A stretch of 45,179 nucleotides of DNA from assembly GCA_015059365.1 (NCBI GenBank), contig SVAO01000003.1, forward strand, positions 67,682 through 112,860. Reading direction: 5' to 3'. Below the pieces are notes generated by a model that saw only the letters and a program-made list of their open reading frames with translations, ran no database searches and was not told the origin of the DNA. This stretch comes from Bacillota bacterium (GTDB taxonomy: Bacteria > Bacillota_I > Bacilli_A > RF39 > UBA660). Of this stretch, positions 1 through 9,169 are shown piece after piece. The position numbers and the translations under genes are program-made. Positions within the stretch are counted from its first letter, which is position 1, and the number at the start of each line of letters is the position of its first letter.

Positions 1-209
1 TTGAATGGGATGTTTTTAGCCCCTAGAATATGATTATTGTTAAAACTAGATATACTCCTAATATCTATTATATTTATATTATTAATTATCTTTTTTAACT
101 CACTTGCTGATATACTGCTAGACATATCATCACCTATAGTATTATATGAACTTGAAAAAAAGACGACAAAAAAAAGTAACAATATTTTGTTACTTAGTTT
201 TATTGACAT
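1..209 (-). CDS. exported rhodanese-like protein (partial, runs off left edge)
   Basis: The reading frame opens at the ATG at 209 and is still open at the window edge (69 codons seen). It begins with a short basic start and a hydrophobic stretch (about residues 8-21, rich in L, F and V) typical of a signal peptide or anchor. It then reads IIDIRS...HILGAKNIPF, which matches the first part of rhodanese domains (hydrophobic-D-x-R, then H-I-x-G-A-x-N-I-P). The catalytic Cys loop lies outside the window, so sulfurtransferase activity cannot be judged. The start overlaps the end of the preceding gene by 10 bases, so it looks like the next gene of the secretion operon. The ribosome site is weak. A second ATG at codon 29 follows a better GGTG site but would lose the signal. 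Confidence 0.7.
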   Translation of the reverse strand, partial: MSIKLSNKILLLFFVVFFSSSYNTIGDDMSSSISASELKKIINNINIIDIRSISSFNNNHILGAKNIPF

Positions 210-1576
210 AGTGGATTATTTTTATTTACCCCATATATGTCTATTAAATTTAAAATCAATTCTATTAATACAGGTAGTAAAAATAATATTGCCACAGCGA
301 TTATTCTTTTTAAGAAACTTTGACCTGATTTTTTCATTGCATCTGCTTCTCCACTTGCAGCTGCTTTAATAAAGTCTAAAGTTCCTAAAACTATTACTAA
401 AGCTAAACACAAATATTTTATCAAATTTAATGTGCTAATTATCCACTCTCTTATTTCCTTCGGTATTACTTCACAACCATAAACTTTATCACCAGGATTT
501 ATTACAGGCTTTTGCGGATGTAACATCGGACACTCCAACTCTAACTTAGCAGGATCTGTCAAAGCATAAGCTGGACACGATACAAAATAACCACTTATAG
601 TCATAAATGTATTTTTTTCATCATCAGTAAAATTACCACCTGAAAAATCAAATTTATAACAATTAGGATTAGTGTTATCATTTTGAACTAAATAAAATAA
701 AGCAGTTCCCTTTCCTTCATATGTACAAGATTTCAATAGTTTTTCTTCTAATTCAGGTTCAGGATCAACAATTTCTCCATCTTGTAACCTAAATTCCGGG
801 TGAATTATACATGTATAATTATTTCCTGAAAGCGAATAATTATCACAAGCACTTTTAACACCTTGAAGCGAACTGGCAACACCCGAGTTGATCAAAATAG
901 TCGCCCCTTCTCCTTTATATCCTGAATTGGTAAAATCAAATACATAGTAAGCATGAATGCCATCACTATCTGTAAATTTTTTTACAAAATTACCACTATT
1001 AGATACATCATCAATTATTAATCGGCCTCCCCAATCATAAACTATACCTTTATCCCTATGATAAAAAACTTTAAAAATTTTACTTTCATCATAAAGCGTC
1101 TTTCCGGTTAATATTTGTTCCCAACCTTTTTCCATAAAATTTCCAGAACCATCCTGTACAGGATACAAAGTCACACGACTTAGGGTAAACCACTCACCTT
1201 CTTTATTAAGGTCTGTTCCATCCACACTAACGTGATACCACCATGATCCCCAAGCACTATTTCTGTGTAAATAAACTTCGTCTGGACATCCAGTAGTTTC
1301 ACCCCATCGATCCATATTCATACCTTCACCTATTTTTGGTAAGGGTGAAGTAGTCTTATCTACATCTACCCATGTTTTATTATCTGATATTTGCATAAAG
1401 TAAAAAACACTCGCCTTATTTGTTTTGTTCTTTTTATCAAGTTCTATTCCAACTCTAATTTCTTGCCAACTGGTTGATAATCTATAATAACATACCTCTG
1501 AATCAGCTCTAACACTATTAACACCAACAAATGATAAAAATATTATAAATACAAACAATAATAATTTATTTTTCAT
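200..1576 (-). CDS. secreted protein with C-terminal VirB2/TrbC-like pilin module
   Basis: 458 residues from the ATG at 1576, which has a good AGGAGG site; the longer upstream frame has none. An N-terminal signal peptide (about 1-24, ending near VRA) is followed by about 340 residues of extracellular sequence with several cysteines that I do not recognise. The last ~85 residues contain two membrane segments around a charged loop (LGTLDFIKAA...MKKSGQSFLKR). They align by eye with the two stand-alone VirB2-like proteins encoded at 11,197-11,958 (shared pattern: G-x-LDF-x-KA, then KKS-x3-F-x-KR, then E-x3-NL). Inference: an adhesin or tip-like ectodomain carried on a pilin-type base. It starts 10 bases after the VirD4 stop, so it belongs to the same operon. 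The ectodomain function is unknown. Confidence 0.8.
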   Translation of the reverse strand: MKNKLLLFVFIIFLSFVGVNSVRADSEVCYYRLSTSWQEIRVGIELDKKNKTNKASVFYFMQISDNKTWVDVDKTTSPLPKIGEGMNMDRWGETTGCPDEVYLHRNSAWGSWWYHVSVDGTDLNKEGEWFTLSRVTLYPVQDGSGNFMEKGWEQILTGKTLYDESKIFKVFYHRDKGIVYDWGGRLIIDDVSNSGNFVKKFTDSDGIHAYYVFDFTNSGYKGEGATILINSGVASSLQGVKSACDNYSLSGNNYTCIIHPEFRLQDGEIVDPEPELEEKLLKSCTYEGKGTALFYLVQNDNTNPNCYKFDFSGGNFTDDEKNTFMTISGYFVSCPAYALTDPAKLELECPMLHPQKPVINPGDKVYGCEVIPKEIREWIISTLNLIKYLCLALVIVLGTLDFIKAAASGEADAMKKSGQSFLKRIIAVAILFLLPVLIELILNLIDIYGVNKNNPLCQ

Positions 1577-1586
1577 AATATACCTC

Positions 1587-3818
1587 CTAATCATCACTAA
1601 AGAAATCATCAAAGAATTGATCATCCGTAACAAATTTAGAATCATCAACATTACTTTGAACAGTATCTACTTTTTTTATTTCAGTTACTGCACTTTTTGA
1701 TTCCTCTAAATTACTTGGTGTAACAATATCTTCATGGAAATCTAATTCTTCTTCATTCTCAATTTCTTCAATTATTTTTTGTTGTGGAATATTTGGAATA
1801 ATTTGTGTTTCAACTTTTGTTTCTTTTTCTATTGGATGATTAATTTCTTCCTTCATGATATCAATAGGTTTATCAAAAACTTCTTGTTTTTCAACATTCT
1901 TATTGATTTCCTGTTGTTCTTTTTCTAATCTCTCTTCTTCTTCTAATTCAGCAATTTTAGCATCTATTCTTTTAACTAGATCATCAACATTAAAGCCACC
2001 ATTAGAATTTGAATTATTATCATTATTAGCAAACATAGGAGGTATAAACGGCATACCCATTTCTTTATTTGGACTACTACCTAACATCGCATTAATTTTT
2101 GCTTCTTTTTTAGTTTCAACAAACTTTTTAATGTCAAATACTTGAACTGGAACCTTTTCCCTGTTTGGGTAATCTGACTTAGGATAATCTTGCTCCCAAC
2201 AATGATTTTTCATCATTTGCCAGTTAGGAGTCAATTTAGTTTTAAAAGGCATCATTCTAATACGAATCAGTATCATTGTCCATTTAGGAAGCCTTTGCAG
2301 GTCACTAACTGTAACTAAAGGTGTTGAAGCAGTTTTATCTTTTTCTTTAGATTTTACTTCCCCACACATTTTACTGATTTCTTCTAAGGCATTTAATTCG
2401 CTACTTATTAAGTAAACTATATTACCACAGTTACCTTTAATAGTTTCTCCATTTTCTTTACCATAAACTTCATATAACTGAGCAAAGTTTTGAATAATAA
2501 AACTAAATCTCATTGCACGAGAACGTGCAGCTGTAACCATTGTAGTAACGTCCTTTAAAGGTGGCATATTTGCAAACTCATCAAGTATAAAGTTTGTTCT
2601 GTATGGAAGTTTTCCACCACATTCTTGTGCCACTCTAATTAATGTTTCATAACACTGTTTTAAGAAAATTGTAACTAGTGAATGATATGTTTTCTTTTCA
2701 TCTTGAACTACAATAAACACCGCTGTTTTTTGACGCCCAATATTATCCATATCAAAATCACTATGTGAAAGCATCTCACTCATATTTTCACGAGATGCAA
2801 ATAATTTAATTTTTTGTTTAAATACAGATAAAATACTACCTTTAGTATCACTAGGAGCCATTAATGTTGATGATGCATTAACATATGCAGGCCCAGCAGG
2901 ATCCTTATAACTAAAATATTCTTTAATATAAGTTGTCCCAGCAATCTTCTCTTCTCCAACAGTAGTCATTAAATTTATACTATTTAAGTTGATTTCTTCT
3001 TCTTTAGCATCCTCAAACAATCCTAAAGCAAGACCAGCAAAATAATCTGCCGAAGTTTTTTCCCAGAAAGGATCTTGATTCTTAGATGACTCATCATAAA
3101 GAATATTAAGTGCTAAGTCGTCTAACAACTCGCAGGCCTTATCTTGATTACCACTCTTATATAAATTATATGGCAATGATAATGGATTCCAACAATTACC
3201 TTGTTGAGGATCTCTAAAGTTTAATAAGACAATATTATAACCTTTTTCTCTTAACTCTACCGCATTCTTTTCAAAGATTTCTCCTTTAGGGTCAGTAATA
3301 ATCATTGACTCACCCTTTTTAGCTAAAACCTTAACCATAGGTTGAACAATCATTTCTGTTTTTCCAGAACCAGTAGAACCAATAATCAAATTATGATATT
3401 CACCGTCATCTACCCATATTTCTTTACCATTGTTTATTAAAGGAATTCCTGCAACATCACTTTTTACATCTTTCGCATGAACTAACTTTAATTCCTTTTT
3501 CATTTCTTTCTCAGTTGCCCAACGAGAATAACCTTTTTCTTTTTTTGGATCAGTTGAAAAACCAAATCCTTTCTCTCTTTCAAAAAACAAAGAAGAAACG
3601 CTCATAATAATAGCAACTAACGCTCCAATATATCCGATAATTGTTGCTAAAAGATAATCTTTACTAAATGCAGGTAAAGGATTAAGCCCTGAAAATGTAC
3701 CTTCCTGAGCAAATGTACCTAAATTTACAACAGCAATAGCTACAAAATATAGCAAAAATATACTAAATACAATAAATATAAATACATCTTTTGCATCTGC
3801 TCTAAATTTTAACTTCAT
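1587..3818 (-). CDS. virD4: VirD4/TraG-type coupling ATPase
   Basis: 743 residues. Two N-terminal membrane segments (about 12-35 and 56-78) precede a RecA-like motor domain. The Walker A motif GSTGSGKT is at 147-154, DPKGE at 176-180, and the Walker B-type motif LDEFAN at 412-417, followed by the conserved ARSRAM stretch at 431-436. These are hallmarks of type IV coupling proteins, hexameric inner-membrane ATPases that hand substrates to a type IV secretion channel. The C-terminal ~150 residues are Glu/Lys/Asn-rich and probably disordered, perhaps a substrate- or partner-binding tail. It is 13 bases after the lipoprotein gene, in the secretion operon. No relaxase gene accompanies it, so the substrate (protein or DNA) is not evident. 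Confidence 0.93.
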   Translation of the reverse strand: MKLKFRADAKDVFIFIVFSIFLLYFVAIAVVNLGTFAQEGTFSGLNPLPAFSKDYLLATIIGYIGALVAIIMSVSSLFFEREKGFGFSTDPKKEKGYSRWATEKEMKKELKLVHAKDVKSDVAGIPLINNGKEIWVDDGEYHNLIIGSTGSGKTEMIVQPMVKVLAKKGESMIITDPKGEIFEKNAVELREKGYNIVLLNFRDPQQGNCWNPLSLPYNLYKSGNQDKACELLDDLALNILYDESSKNQDPFWEKTSADYFAGLALGLFEDAKEEEINLNSINLMTTVGEEKIAGTTYIKEYFSYKDPAGPAYVNASSTLMAPSDTKGSILSVFKQKIKLFASRENMSEMLSHSDFDMDNIGRQKTAVFIVVQDEKKTYHSLVTIFLKQCYETLIRVAQECGGKLPYRTNFILDEFANMPPLKDVTTMVTAARSRAMRFSFIIQNFAQLYEVYGKENGETIKGNCGNIVYLISSELNALEEISKMCGEVKSKEKDKTASTPLVTVSDLQRLPKWTMILIRIRMMPFKTKLTPNWQMMKNHCWEQDYPKSDYPNREKVPVQVFDIKKFVETKKEAKINAMLGSSPNKEMGMPFIPPMFANNDNNSNSNGGFNVDDLVKRIDAKIAELEEEERLEKEQQEINKNVEKQEVFDKPIDIMKEEINHPIEKETKVETQIIPNIPQQKIIEEIENEEELDFHEDIVTPSNLEESKSAVTEIKKVDTVQSNVDDSKFVTDDQFFDDFFSDD

Positions 3819-3831
3819 TATTAAGCGCCTC

Positions 3832-4497
3832 CTAATTATTATTATCTTTAATTTTTTTATAAGCTACTAAAGCAACACCAATTAATAATATTATAACCCC
3901 TATAATTATTCCTATAATAAGATTTTTGTCGTCAGAAGACTTAACTTCTTCTTTAGTAATGTCTACCACTAAATCAATAATAACATCGTCTTCTTTCTTT
4001 AAAACCCAAGTATAAGTATTATTATTTTTTGAATTATAATTTCCACTTATTGTTTGCCCCTGCACATTTATATTAACTCGTAAATCATAATTGTCGCCTA
4101 GCAAATCATAGCATTTAAATCCACCTGCGGTAAGATATAATTTATTACCTTGAAATAAAACATCGTACGATGAAAAACATGATTTTAAAAACGCTGATTG
4201 AGATTTAAATTCATCTTTAGAAAAAGTATAACTAAGTTTAGCACCTGATTTACTGTCTCCAAGAATCTTTTCTTGTCTATAAAAATAAGCTGGCTCCGTT
4301 TCATCTCTAGCAAAAACTAACGCCCAATACACTTGTCGTGAAATCTCTTCTTGACTACTTCCCCATAGACTATTAGGCTGTAATATTGTAACTGATTCTT
4401 CAAATGTATAATCATCATTAACTGTCAAATTATAATCAACTGAACACCCAGTAATCAAAAATATTATAATTAATAAAAATAATCTTTTTAACTTCAT
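3832..4497 (-). CDS. LppM-like lipoprotein with C-terminal membrane anchor
   Basis: 221 residues from the ATG at 4497, which sits 7 bases after GGGAGA and 2 bases after the preceding stop; the longer frame starts inside the upstream gene. A lipoprotein signal ends in LITGC, so Cys18 would be lipidated. The body begins SVDYNLTVNDDYTF, resembling the LppM/DUF3153 domain. Near the C-terminus there is one membrane segment (NLIIGIIIGVIILLIGVALV) followed by Lys residues, so the protein would be held at both ends on the outer face of the membrane. It lies between the cell-wall peptidase and VirD4, which suggests a structural role in the secretion complex. The family assignment is by eye only. Confidence 0.75.
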   Translation of the reverse strand: MKLKRLFLLIIIFLITGCSVDYNLTVNDDYTFEESVTILQPNSLWGSSQEEISRQVYWALVFARDETEPAYFYRQEKILGDSKSGAKLSYTFSKDEFKSQSAFLKSCFSSYDVLFQGNKLYLTAGGFKCYDLLGDNYDLRVNINVQGQTISGNYNSKNNNTYTWVLKKEDDVIIDLVVDITKEEVKSSDDKNLIIGIIIGVIILLIGVALVAYKKIKDNNN

Positions 4498-4499
4498 AA

Positions 4500-6494
4500 C
4501 TATCTCCCATAACAAGCTTGTCTAATATCTTCACAATCAGGTAACATGTTTGCATTTGTTTGTTTCAATACTTCTTCAGGATTATATCGTTTAAAATTCT
4601 CATCTAACATTGAAAAATGTAAATGAACGCCAGTTGAGCAACCAGTATTACCCATTATTCCTACTTGTTGTCCTTTGACCACTTTCTGATTCTTATCAAC
4701 ATCAATACTCTTTAAATGAAGATATTCTGAATAAAATACATAGTTTTTACCATTTATATTCATAGAATGTTTTACACGAACCTTATTACCAGTAGCTGAT
4801 CCAGTACATCTATGGCATATATTGCTTGCGGAAAAATCTGGCCTACAATTATCATTACCTTTGCTAATATAATCAACAACACCATCGGCAATACTATAAA
4901 TTTTAGGATCTTTAACTCCACTACCACCAATATCAATGCCGTTATGTACACCGCAATTAGTTGAATCATAAAAACCAAAACAACTTGTATGATTTAAGTT
5001 TTGAGTCCCAACTGGATTAATAATATTTTGTAGTATCTCTTGCGGAATGAGACCAGCTTCTCCACCGCTTACTACTATTCCACTAGATGAACTTGACGAA
5101 TCACCACCTACTTCATTATTATTATTGCCCATCTCGACTATTTCGTTTGCAATTTTCTCATATGTCATACTGTATTTGCCCTTAGTTAAATAAGCATAAT
5201 GTTGTGGTATATAATAGTTGATTAAATAATTTTTATAATTATCTTCATTAAATGTACACTGTTGCTTATTTTTTTCTTCCTCTGATTTAAATAAATCTGT
5301 AACAATATTAAATACATAATCAAAACAAGATAAATTCTTTCTAGCTTCTGTAATAATTTCCTGCCACAAATCTGTTTTTCCTCCAACAAGATCAGAGAGT
5401 TCTTTAGATAAATCACTTATACTTCCAGCACCTAATATTTTTGGTTTGTATTCATTAAAAAAGTCATCAATGGCTTTAGCATCATATTCTCCTTCAAATA
5501 TATTTTTCAAATCTGTCATAATATTTTCTACTTTAGACAAACCACAAGTTGCTGCTGAATTTCTATTTTTATATACAAAAATCAAATCACTTATTTCACT
5601 AACATCATAATTATTATATTTATAATATGTATCCTCTTCAATATTATCAGAATCGAATTGTTCTCCGCTTGGCATATCCGACGAATTAAATGTAACCATT
5701 CTATCATAAAAAATAGTAGCTGTAATTAACTCTTGATTTAAATCATTACCACATTGCTCTTTATAATCATTAGCATGTGCTTTCAAATCACTATAATAAA
5801 ATCCTCGCAAATCTGCTTGACACTCTTCCTCGCTACTACACCAACCATTTCCTATTACAAAATTACCTAGTGACAAGAAAAAATCTCCAACCGATGCTAA
5901 AACATCTTGAATAAAAGCTACTGGGCTTAAGATTAATGTCAATATTGCACATACCATAAAAAGTGAAAAAAGAAATGAACCAACAACACTTACTAGTAAA
6001 AGAATTAATGACATTTTTACTTTCTTGATCTCTCGTTCTACCATTGATTGTCCAAGTTTACTATCCATAAACTTGTCAATAATTTTATCTCTTATGCCTT
6101 TCGGAATCCATTTGGTATAAGGAACAACGTCAGCCGCTTTTTTTAAAGCTTCTTTTGCTGCAGCTGTTCCTAATCCTTGTGTATCAGGTAATCCGGTTTT
6201 GGTCTTACCTTTTTTATTCGGATCATTGTTTGATTTTTGTAAAAATTTTGAAAACTTATTTTTATTTATTTTGTCGGAAAGATTTTCACCATTTGGTAAA
6301 GATGCTTGCTCTTTTTTTCTTTGTTTTAAACGGCGTTCTAACTCGTCTGTATCTGCATTGGATAATCCGTTAAAATGATCCATTCCAACTTCTTTAGCAA
6401 TTTTCTGCATTTCTTCCAATTGTGAGTTTCCATAACCAGTATCAATGCCTAATTCCTTAGCCATATCTTTGATTTTATCTTTTTGCCATCCCAA
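4500..6494 (-). CDS. membrane-anchored M23 endopeptidase of the secretion system
   Basis: 664 residues from a TTG start at 6494 preceded by AGGTGGTG; no in-frame ATG lies nearby upstream. About 155 cytoplasmic, charged N-terminal residues are followed by a long hydrophobic region (about 160-215). An extracellular part of about 270 residues of unknown fold comes next. The C-terminal ~150 residues form an M23 LytM-type domain, with zinc-ligand motifs HNGID and HLHF and an intervening YLHL. Such enzymes cut peptide cross-bridges in peptidoglycan. In Gram-positive conjugation systems a hydrolase opens the wall for the channel; here an M23 enzyme would take the place of the usual VirB1/CwlT-type hydrolase. 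Position in the operon between VirB4 and the lipoprotein supports that role. The extended cytosolic N-terminus is unusual. Confidence 0.88.
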   Translation of the reverse strand: MGWQKDKIKDMAKELGIDTGYGNSQLEEMQKIAKEVGMDHFNGLSNADTDELERRLKQRKKEQASLPNGENLSDKINKNKFSKFLQKSNNDPNKKGKTKTGLPDTQGLGTAAAKEALKKAADVVPYTKWIPKGIRDKIIDKFMDSKLGQSMVEREIKKVKMSLILLLVSVVGSFLFSLFMVCAILTLILSPVAFIQDVLASVGDFFLSLGNFVIGNGWCSSEEECQADLRGFYYSDLKAHANDYKEQCGNDLNQELITATIFYDRMVTFNSSDMPSGEQFDSDNIEEDTYYKYNNYDVSEISDLIFVYKNRNSAATCGLSKVENIMTDLKNIFEGEYDAKAIDDFFNEYKPKILGAGSISDLSKELSDLVGGKTDLWQEIITEARKNLSCFDYVFNIVTDLFKSEEEKNKQQCTFNEDNYKNYLINYYIPQHYAYLTKGKYSMTYEKIANEIVEMGNNNNEVGGDSSSSSSGIVVSGGEAGLIPQEILQNIINPVGTQNLNHTSCFGFYDSTNCGVHNGIDIGGSGVKDPKIYSIADGVVDYISKGNDNCRPDFSASNICHRCTGSATGNKVRVKHSMNINGKNYVFYSEYLHLKSIDVDKNQKVVKGQQVGIMGNTGCSTGVHLHFSMLDENFKRYNPEEVLKQTNANMLPDCEDIRQACYGR

Positions 6495-6518
6495 GCAACA
6501 TCACCACCTAAATCTTAA

Positions 6519-8303
6519 TTATAATCCTCCACCACTACCAAAAGAATCTAACTCTTGTTCTGTCGCAATTACATTAATTTGCATTCTACGACTTCCACAA
6601 ACAAACAATGCTTCTCCTTGACTAAATTTCTTAATTGCATTCTTTTCATTATCATTTAAATCGATTAATTTAGCAAGATCATCAACTGCTTGTTTCTTTA
6701 ATCCCATAACTAAGTAATATGAAGCATTATCAAATATCGCCTTACCCTGAGTAATAACCCCTGGGTCACTAAAATCACTTGGTTGTTGAGTAATAATTAT
6801 CGTTCCAGTGTTATATTTACGTGCACGTCTTTGTACTTGGGCTAAGAAATCCGCACCTAAAGTATTGTTACCACTTAATAACACATGTGCTTCATCAACC
6901 ATTAAAATTGTATTTATTTCTCTGTTTAATGTTAATCCCCATGCATATTTCAAAACGTTAAAGAATAACGCATTTCTAATATTAGTATCTGAATTCATCA
7001 TTTCTTTTACATTAAATACAATAAAATCACTTTGTGGAGAAATTGTTGTATGTCCATCAAAATAATATTTTAATTCTTTAATAATTGGTCTAATTTTCAA
7101 TTCCAACATTTCTAATATATCGCGTTCATGTGTTTTTTCAGTCATTGATAATAACTTTCCTTTTATTGTTGCATATACATCCTTAAATGTCGGATAGTCT
7201 TCTGATTTAAATTTAGTAAAATCAGAATTAAAATCAATTCCAAATCTTTTATAAGTATCCTGTAAAATCTCACTAAACATATTTATGACATCTTCAGTAA
7301 CACTTGGATCATAATACTTTAAGAATGCTTTGATAGTTTGAATAGTACGAGTTAAAACTGTATAACCTAACCCTTGTGCTATTTCTTCATCATCAGCATC
7401 AACTACAACTTCTAGCGGATTTATCATACCGAATTCTCCACCTTTACCTAAATCGATGAAGTCTCCGCCATACATTTTAGTCATTTCCTCAAATTCACCT
7501 TCAGGGTCAATAATAACAATTTGATTGTCATTACGAATATGACTTCTAACCATTAATTTAGCTGCGGTAGATTTACCACTTCCAGAAGTACCTAAAATTA
7601 TTAAATTTGCATTATTACGATTATGTTCTTTCTTTATTTGGAATAAGAATTGATTAAATAAAATTACTCCCCCAGAGAAATCTACGCCTAGAAGCGTTGA
7701 CAATCCTGGATCCTTAATACTATCAAAAATAAATGGATACATAGCCGCAATTGTTGGGGCAGGAATTGGAGTTCCAATTCTATTTTCAATGTCTTGTTTT
7801 CCATATATTGGTAAAATTGATTTCAAAACTTGTTCTTGTTCAAATCTAAGTGGGAATGCCCTCATTTCCATTGCTTCTAAATAGTTCTTAACTTGTAGTT
7901 TTTTATTAATCAACTCTTCTTCTGAATCAGCAGTTACCATAATATGCATTTGGAAGTCATATATTTTAGATTGAGTAGCCGCTAATTGTGAAATAAAATA
8001 CTCTAATGACTCGTAGTCCTGACGAATTCTTTCTTGAATTGTTTTATCATTTTCCTGTTGATATCTTGTTTTTAAATCAGCAATTTCTTTATTTAACATT
8101 TTACTAATTACACTAAAAGGTAATGGTATATGTTTTATTACAACTTTAATTCCTGACATGCTTGTTAATGAGGCCAAATAACCAGGACCTATAAATTTAG
8201 GGTATGAAACAACTGTTAATATAGTTGCATATTTATCACTTATAATAAAATCACTTGAGCGAAAATGTAGCCCCTTTGGAGCAACTTGTGTTCTAACATC
8301 CAT
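6519..8303 (-). CDS. virB4: VirB4-type secretion ATPase (ATPase part)
   Basis: 594 residues. Walker A GTSGSGKS at 238-245, IIDPEGE at 264-270, Walker B MVDEAH at 468-473, and the downstream ITQQPSDF sensor-like motif are typical of VirB4/TraE motors of type IV secretion. The N-terminal ~200 residues form the partner-binding domain. Its ATG shares one base with the stop codon of the preceding gene (TAATG), so the two are almost certainly translated by coupling. Together they equal one full-length VirB4 (about 776 residues), which most Gram-positive elements encode as a single chain. No damage is visible within either frame. Confidence 0.93.
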   Translation of the reverse strand: MDVRTQVAPKGLHFRSSDFIISDKYATILTVVSYPKFIGPGYLASLTSMSGIKVVIKHIPLPFSVISKMLNKEIADLKTRYQQENDKTIQERIRQDYESLEYFISQLAATQSKIYDFQMHIMVTADSEEELINKKLQVKNYLEAMEMRAFPLRFEQEQVLKSILPIYGKQDIENRIGTPIPAPTIAAMYPFIFDSIKDPGLSTLLGVDFSGGVILFNQFLFQIKKEHNRNNANLIILGTSGSGKSTAAKLMVRSHIRNDNQIVIIDPEGEFEEMTKMYGGDFIDLGKGGEFGMINPLEVVVDADDEEIAQGLGYTVLTRTIQTIKAFLKYYDPSVTEDVINMFSEILQDTYKRFGIDFNSDFTKFKSEDYPTFKDVYATIKGKLLSMTEKTHERDILEMLELKIRPIIKELKYYFDGHTTISPQSDFIVFNVKEMMNSDTNIRNALFFNVLKYAWGLTLNREINTILMVDEAHVLLSGNNTLGADFLAQVQRRARKYNTGTIIITQQPSDFSDPGVITQGKAIFDNASYYLVMGLKKQAVDDLAKLIDLNDNEKNAIKKFSQGEALFVCGSRRMQINVIATEQELDSFGSGGGL

Positions 8304-8851
8304 TAACTCATCACCGTCCCAAAAGTTGTTGTTTGACCCCCATTTAAGAAATTATCTAAAATAACTCTTAAATCATCATTAGTTGTTTGTCTGCAAGTAA
8401 GACCTGCACTAGCAAACGCATTTATTAAAGTACGAATTCTTTTTTGAATTAAATCTGAATCCTTTTCTTTAAACAATAAATAATACTCTGTATCAACTAC
8501 ATTATTACTCATAAACATATTTGCTTTGTTTATGTCATCAACTATTAATTTACGACGAGCATTATCTTGAACATTATTATATAAAAGTTGCAATTGCGAT
8601 AAATAAACATTAATATCTACTGGTCTATCTGCCGCGATTATCCAAAATTCATAATCGATAACATTATAAACATTCTTTAAATTACTTATAATACTATCTT
8701 GCATATCTTGTTCAAGAATAAAGATATTTCGAGGCATTATTTTCACCCCGGTTACTTTTTCTTTGTTATTAAGAATTATTACTCCATTAGTAATACTTTG
8801 AATAGGAACATTATCTACAGTATATCTACTTGTTGTCTTTTTCTTCGCCAT
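8303..8851 (-). CDS. TraC/VirB4 N-terminal-domain protein
   Basis: 182 residues from the ATG at 8851 (MAKKKTTSRYTV); the upstream extension lies wholly inside the PrgI gene in another frame. The sequence (PIQSI-x-NGVI, later YEFWIIAADRPVDINVYL and a C-terminal LRVILDNFLNG) resembles the N-terminal domain of TraC/VirB4 proteins in Gram-positive type IV secretion loci, with no Walker motifs. It overlaps prgI by 26 bases and runs into the ATPase gene through a TAATG junction, implying fixed stoichiometry with both. It probably docks the VirB4 motor to the membrane complex. Whether this is an ancestral split or a fixed frameshift cannot be decided from one genome. Confidence 0.75.
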   Translation of the reverse strand: MAKKKTTSRYTVDNVPIQSITNGVIILNNKEKVTGVKIMPRNIFILEQDMQDSIISNLKNVYNVIDYEFWIIAADRPVDINVYLSQLQLLYNNVQDNARRKLIVDDINKANMFMSNNVVDTEYYLLFKEKDSDLIQKRIRTLINAFASAGLTCRQTTNDDLRVILDNFLNGGQTTTFGTVMS

Positions 8852-9146
8852 TACTAAAACACCAACCTTTCCAATAATAAATTCTTCTTTCTGTATAAAA
8901 TTTCCATACCGACATAATTGCTGTCCTAACATTGTGATAATTAGGAATTGGAAAAACCAAGAACCCAGTAATTAATGCTGGTAAAAGTGCTATTACAGCA
9001 TACATTATCTCTGTAACAGGTAAGATTGGAAGTAGGATTAATGTTAATCCTACTCCAACTCCAAATAAACCCAAATCAAATGGCCTGAACAATCCAAAAA
9101 TTAACATTGACTTCTTTGAATTGGCAGGTATCAAAAATTGTTCCAT
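8826..9146 (-). CDS. PrgI-like inner-membrane secretion protein
   Basis: 106 residues. The N-terminus MEQFLIPANSKKS is followed by two closely spaced membrane helices (about 28-45 and 48-68) and a basic cytoplasmic tail with YYWKGW. This matches the size, topology and genome position of PrgI-family proteins, which sit directly before VirB4 in Gram-positive conjugation loci and resemble VirB3. It follows the VirB6-like gene by 23 bases and overlaps the next gene. Confidence 0.85.
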   Translation of the reverse strand: MEQFLIPANSKKSMLIFGLFRPFDLGLFGVGVGLTLILLPILPVTEIMYAVIALLPALITGFLVFPIPNYHNVRTAIMSVWKFYTERRIYYWKGWCFSNGEEKDNK

Positions 9147-9169
9147 CTAGTATCACATCCTTTTTATTT

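Noticed and set aside
37..369. 110-codon + frame at the left edge
   Set aside because: It overlaps the end of the VirB2-fusion gene and the rhodanese gene on the opposite strand and is hydrophobic only as a shadow of them.
8296..8306. Frameshift that breaks VirB4
   Set aside because: Considered, but the exact TAATG overlap and intact motifs on both sides favour a functional coupled split; not provable from one sequence.
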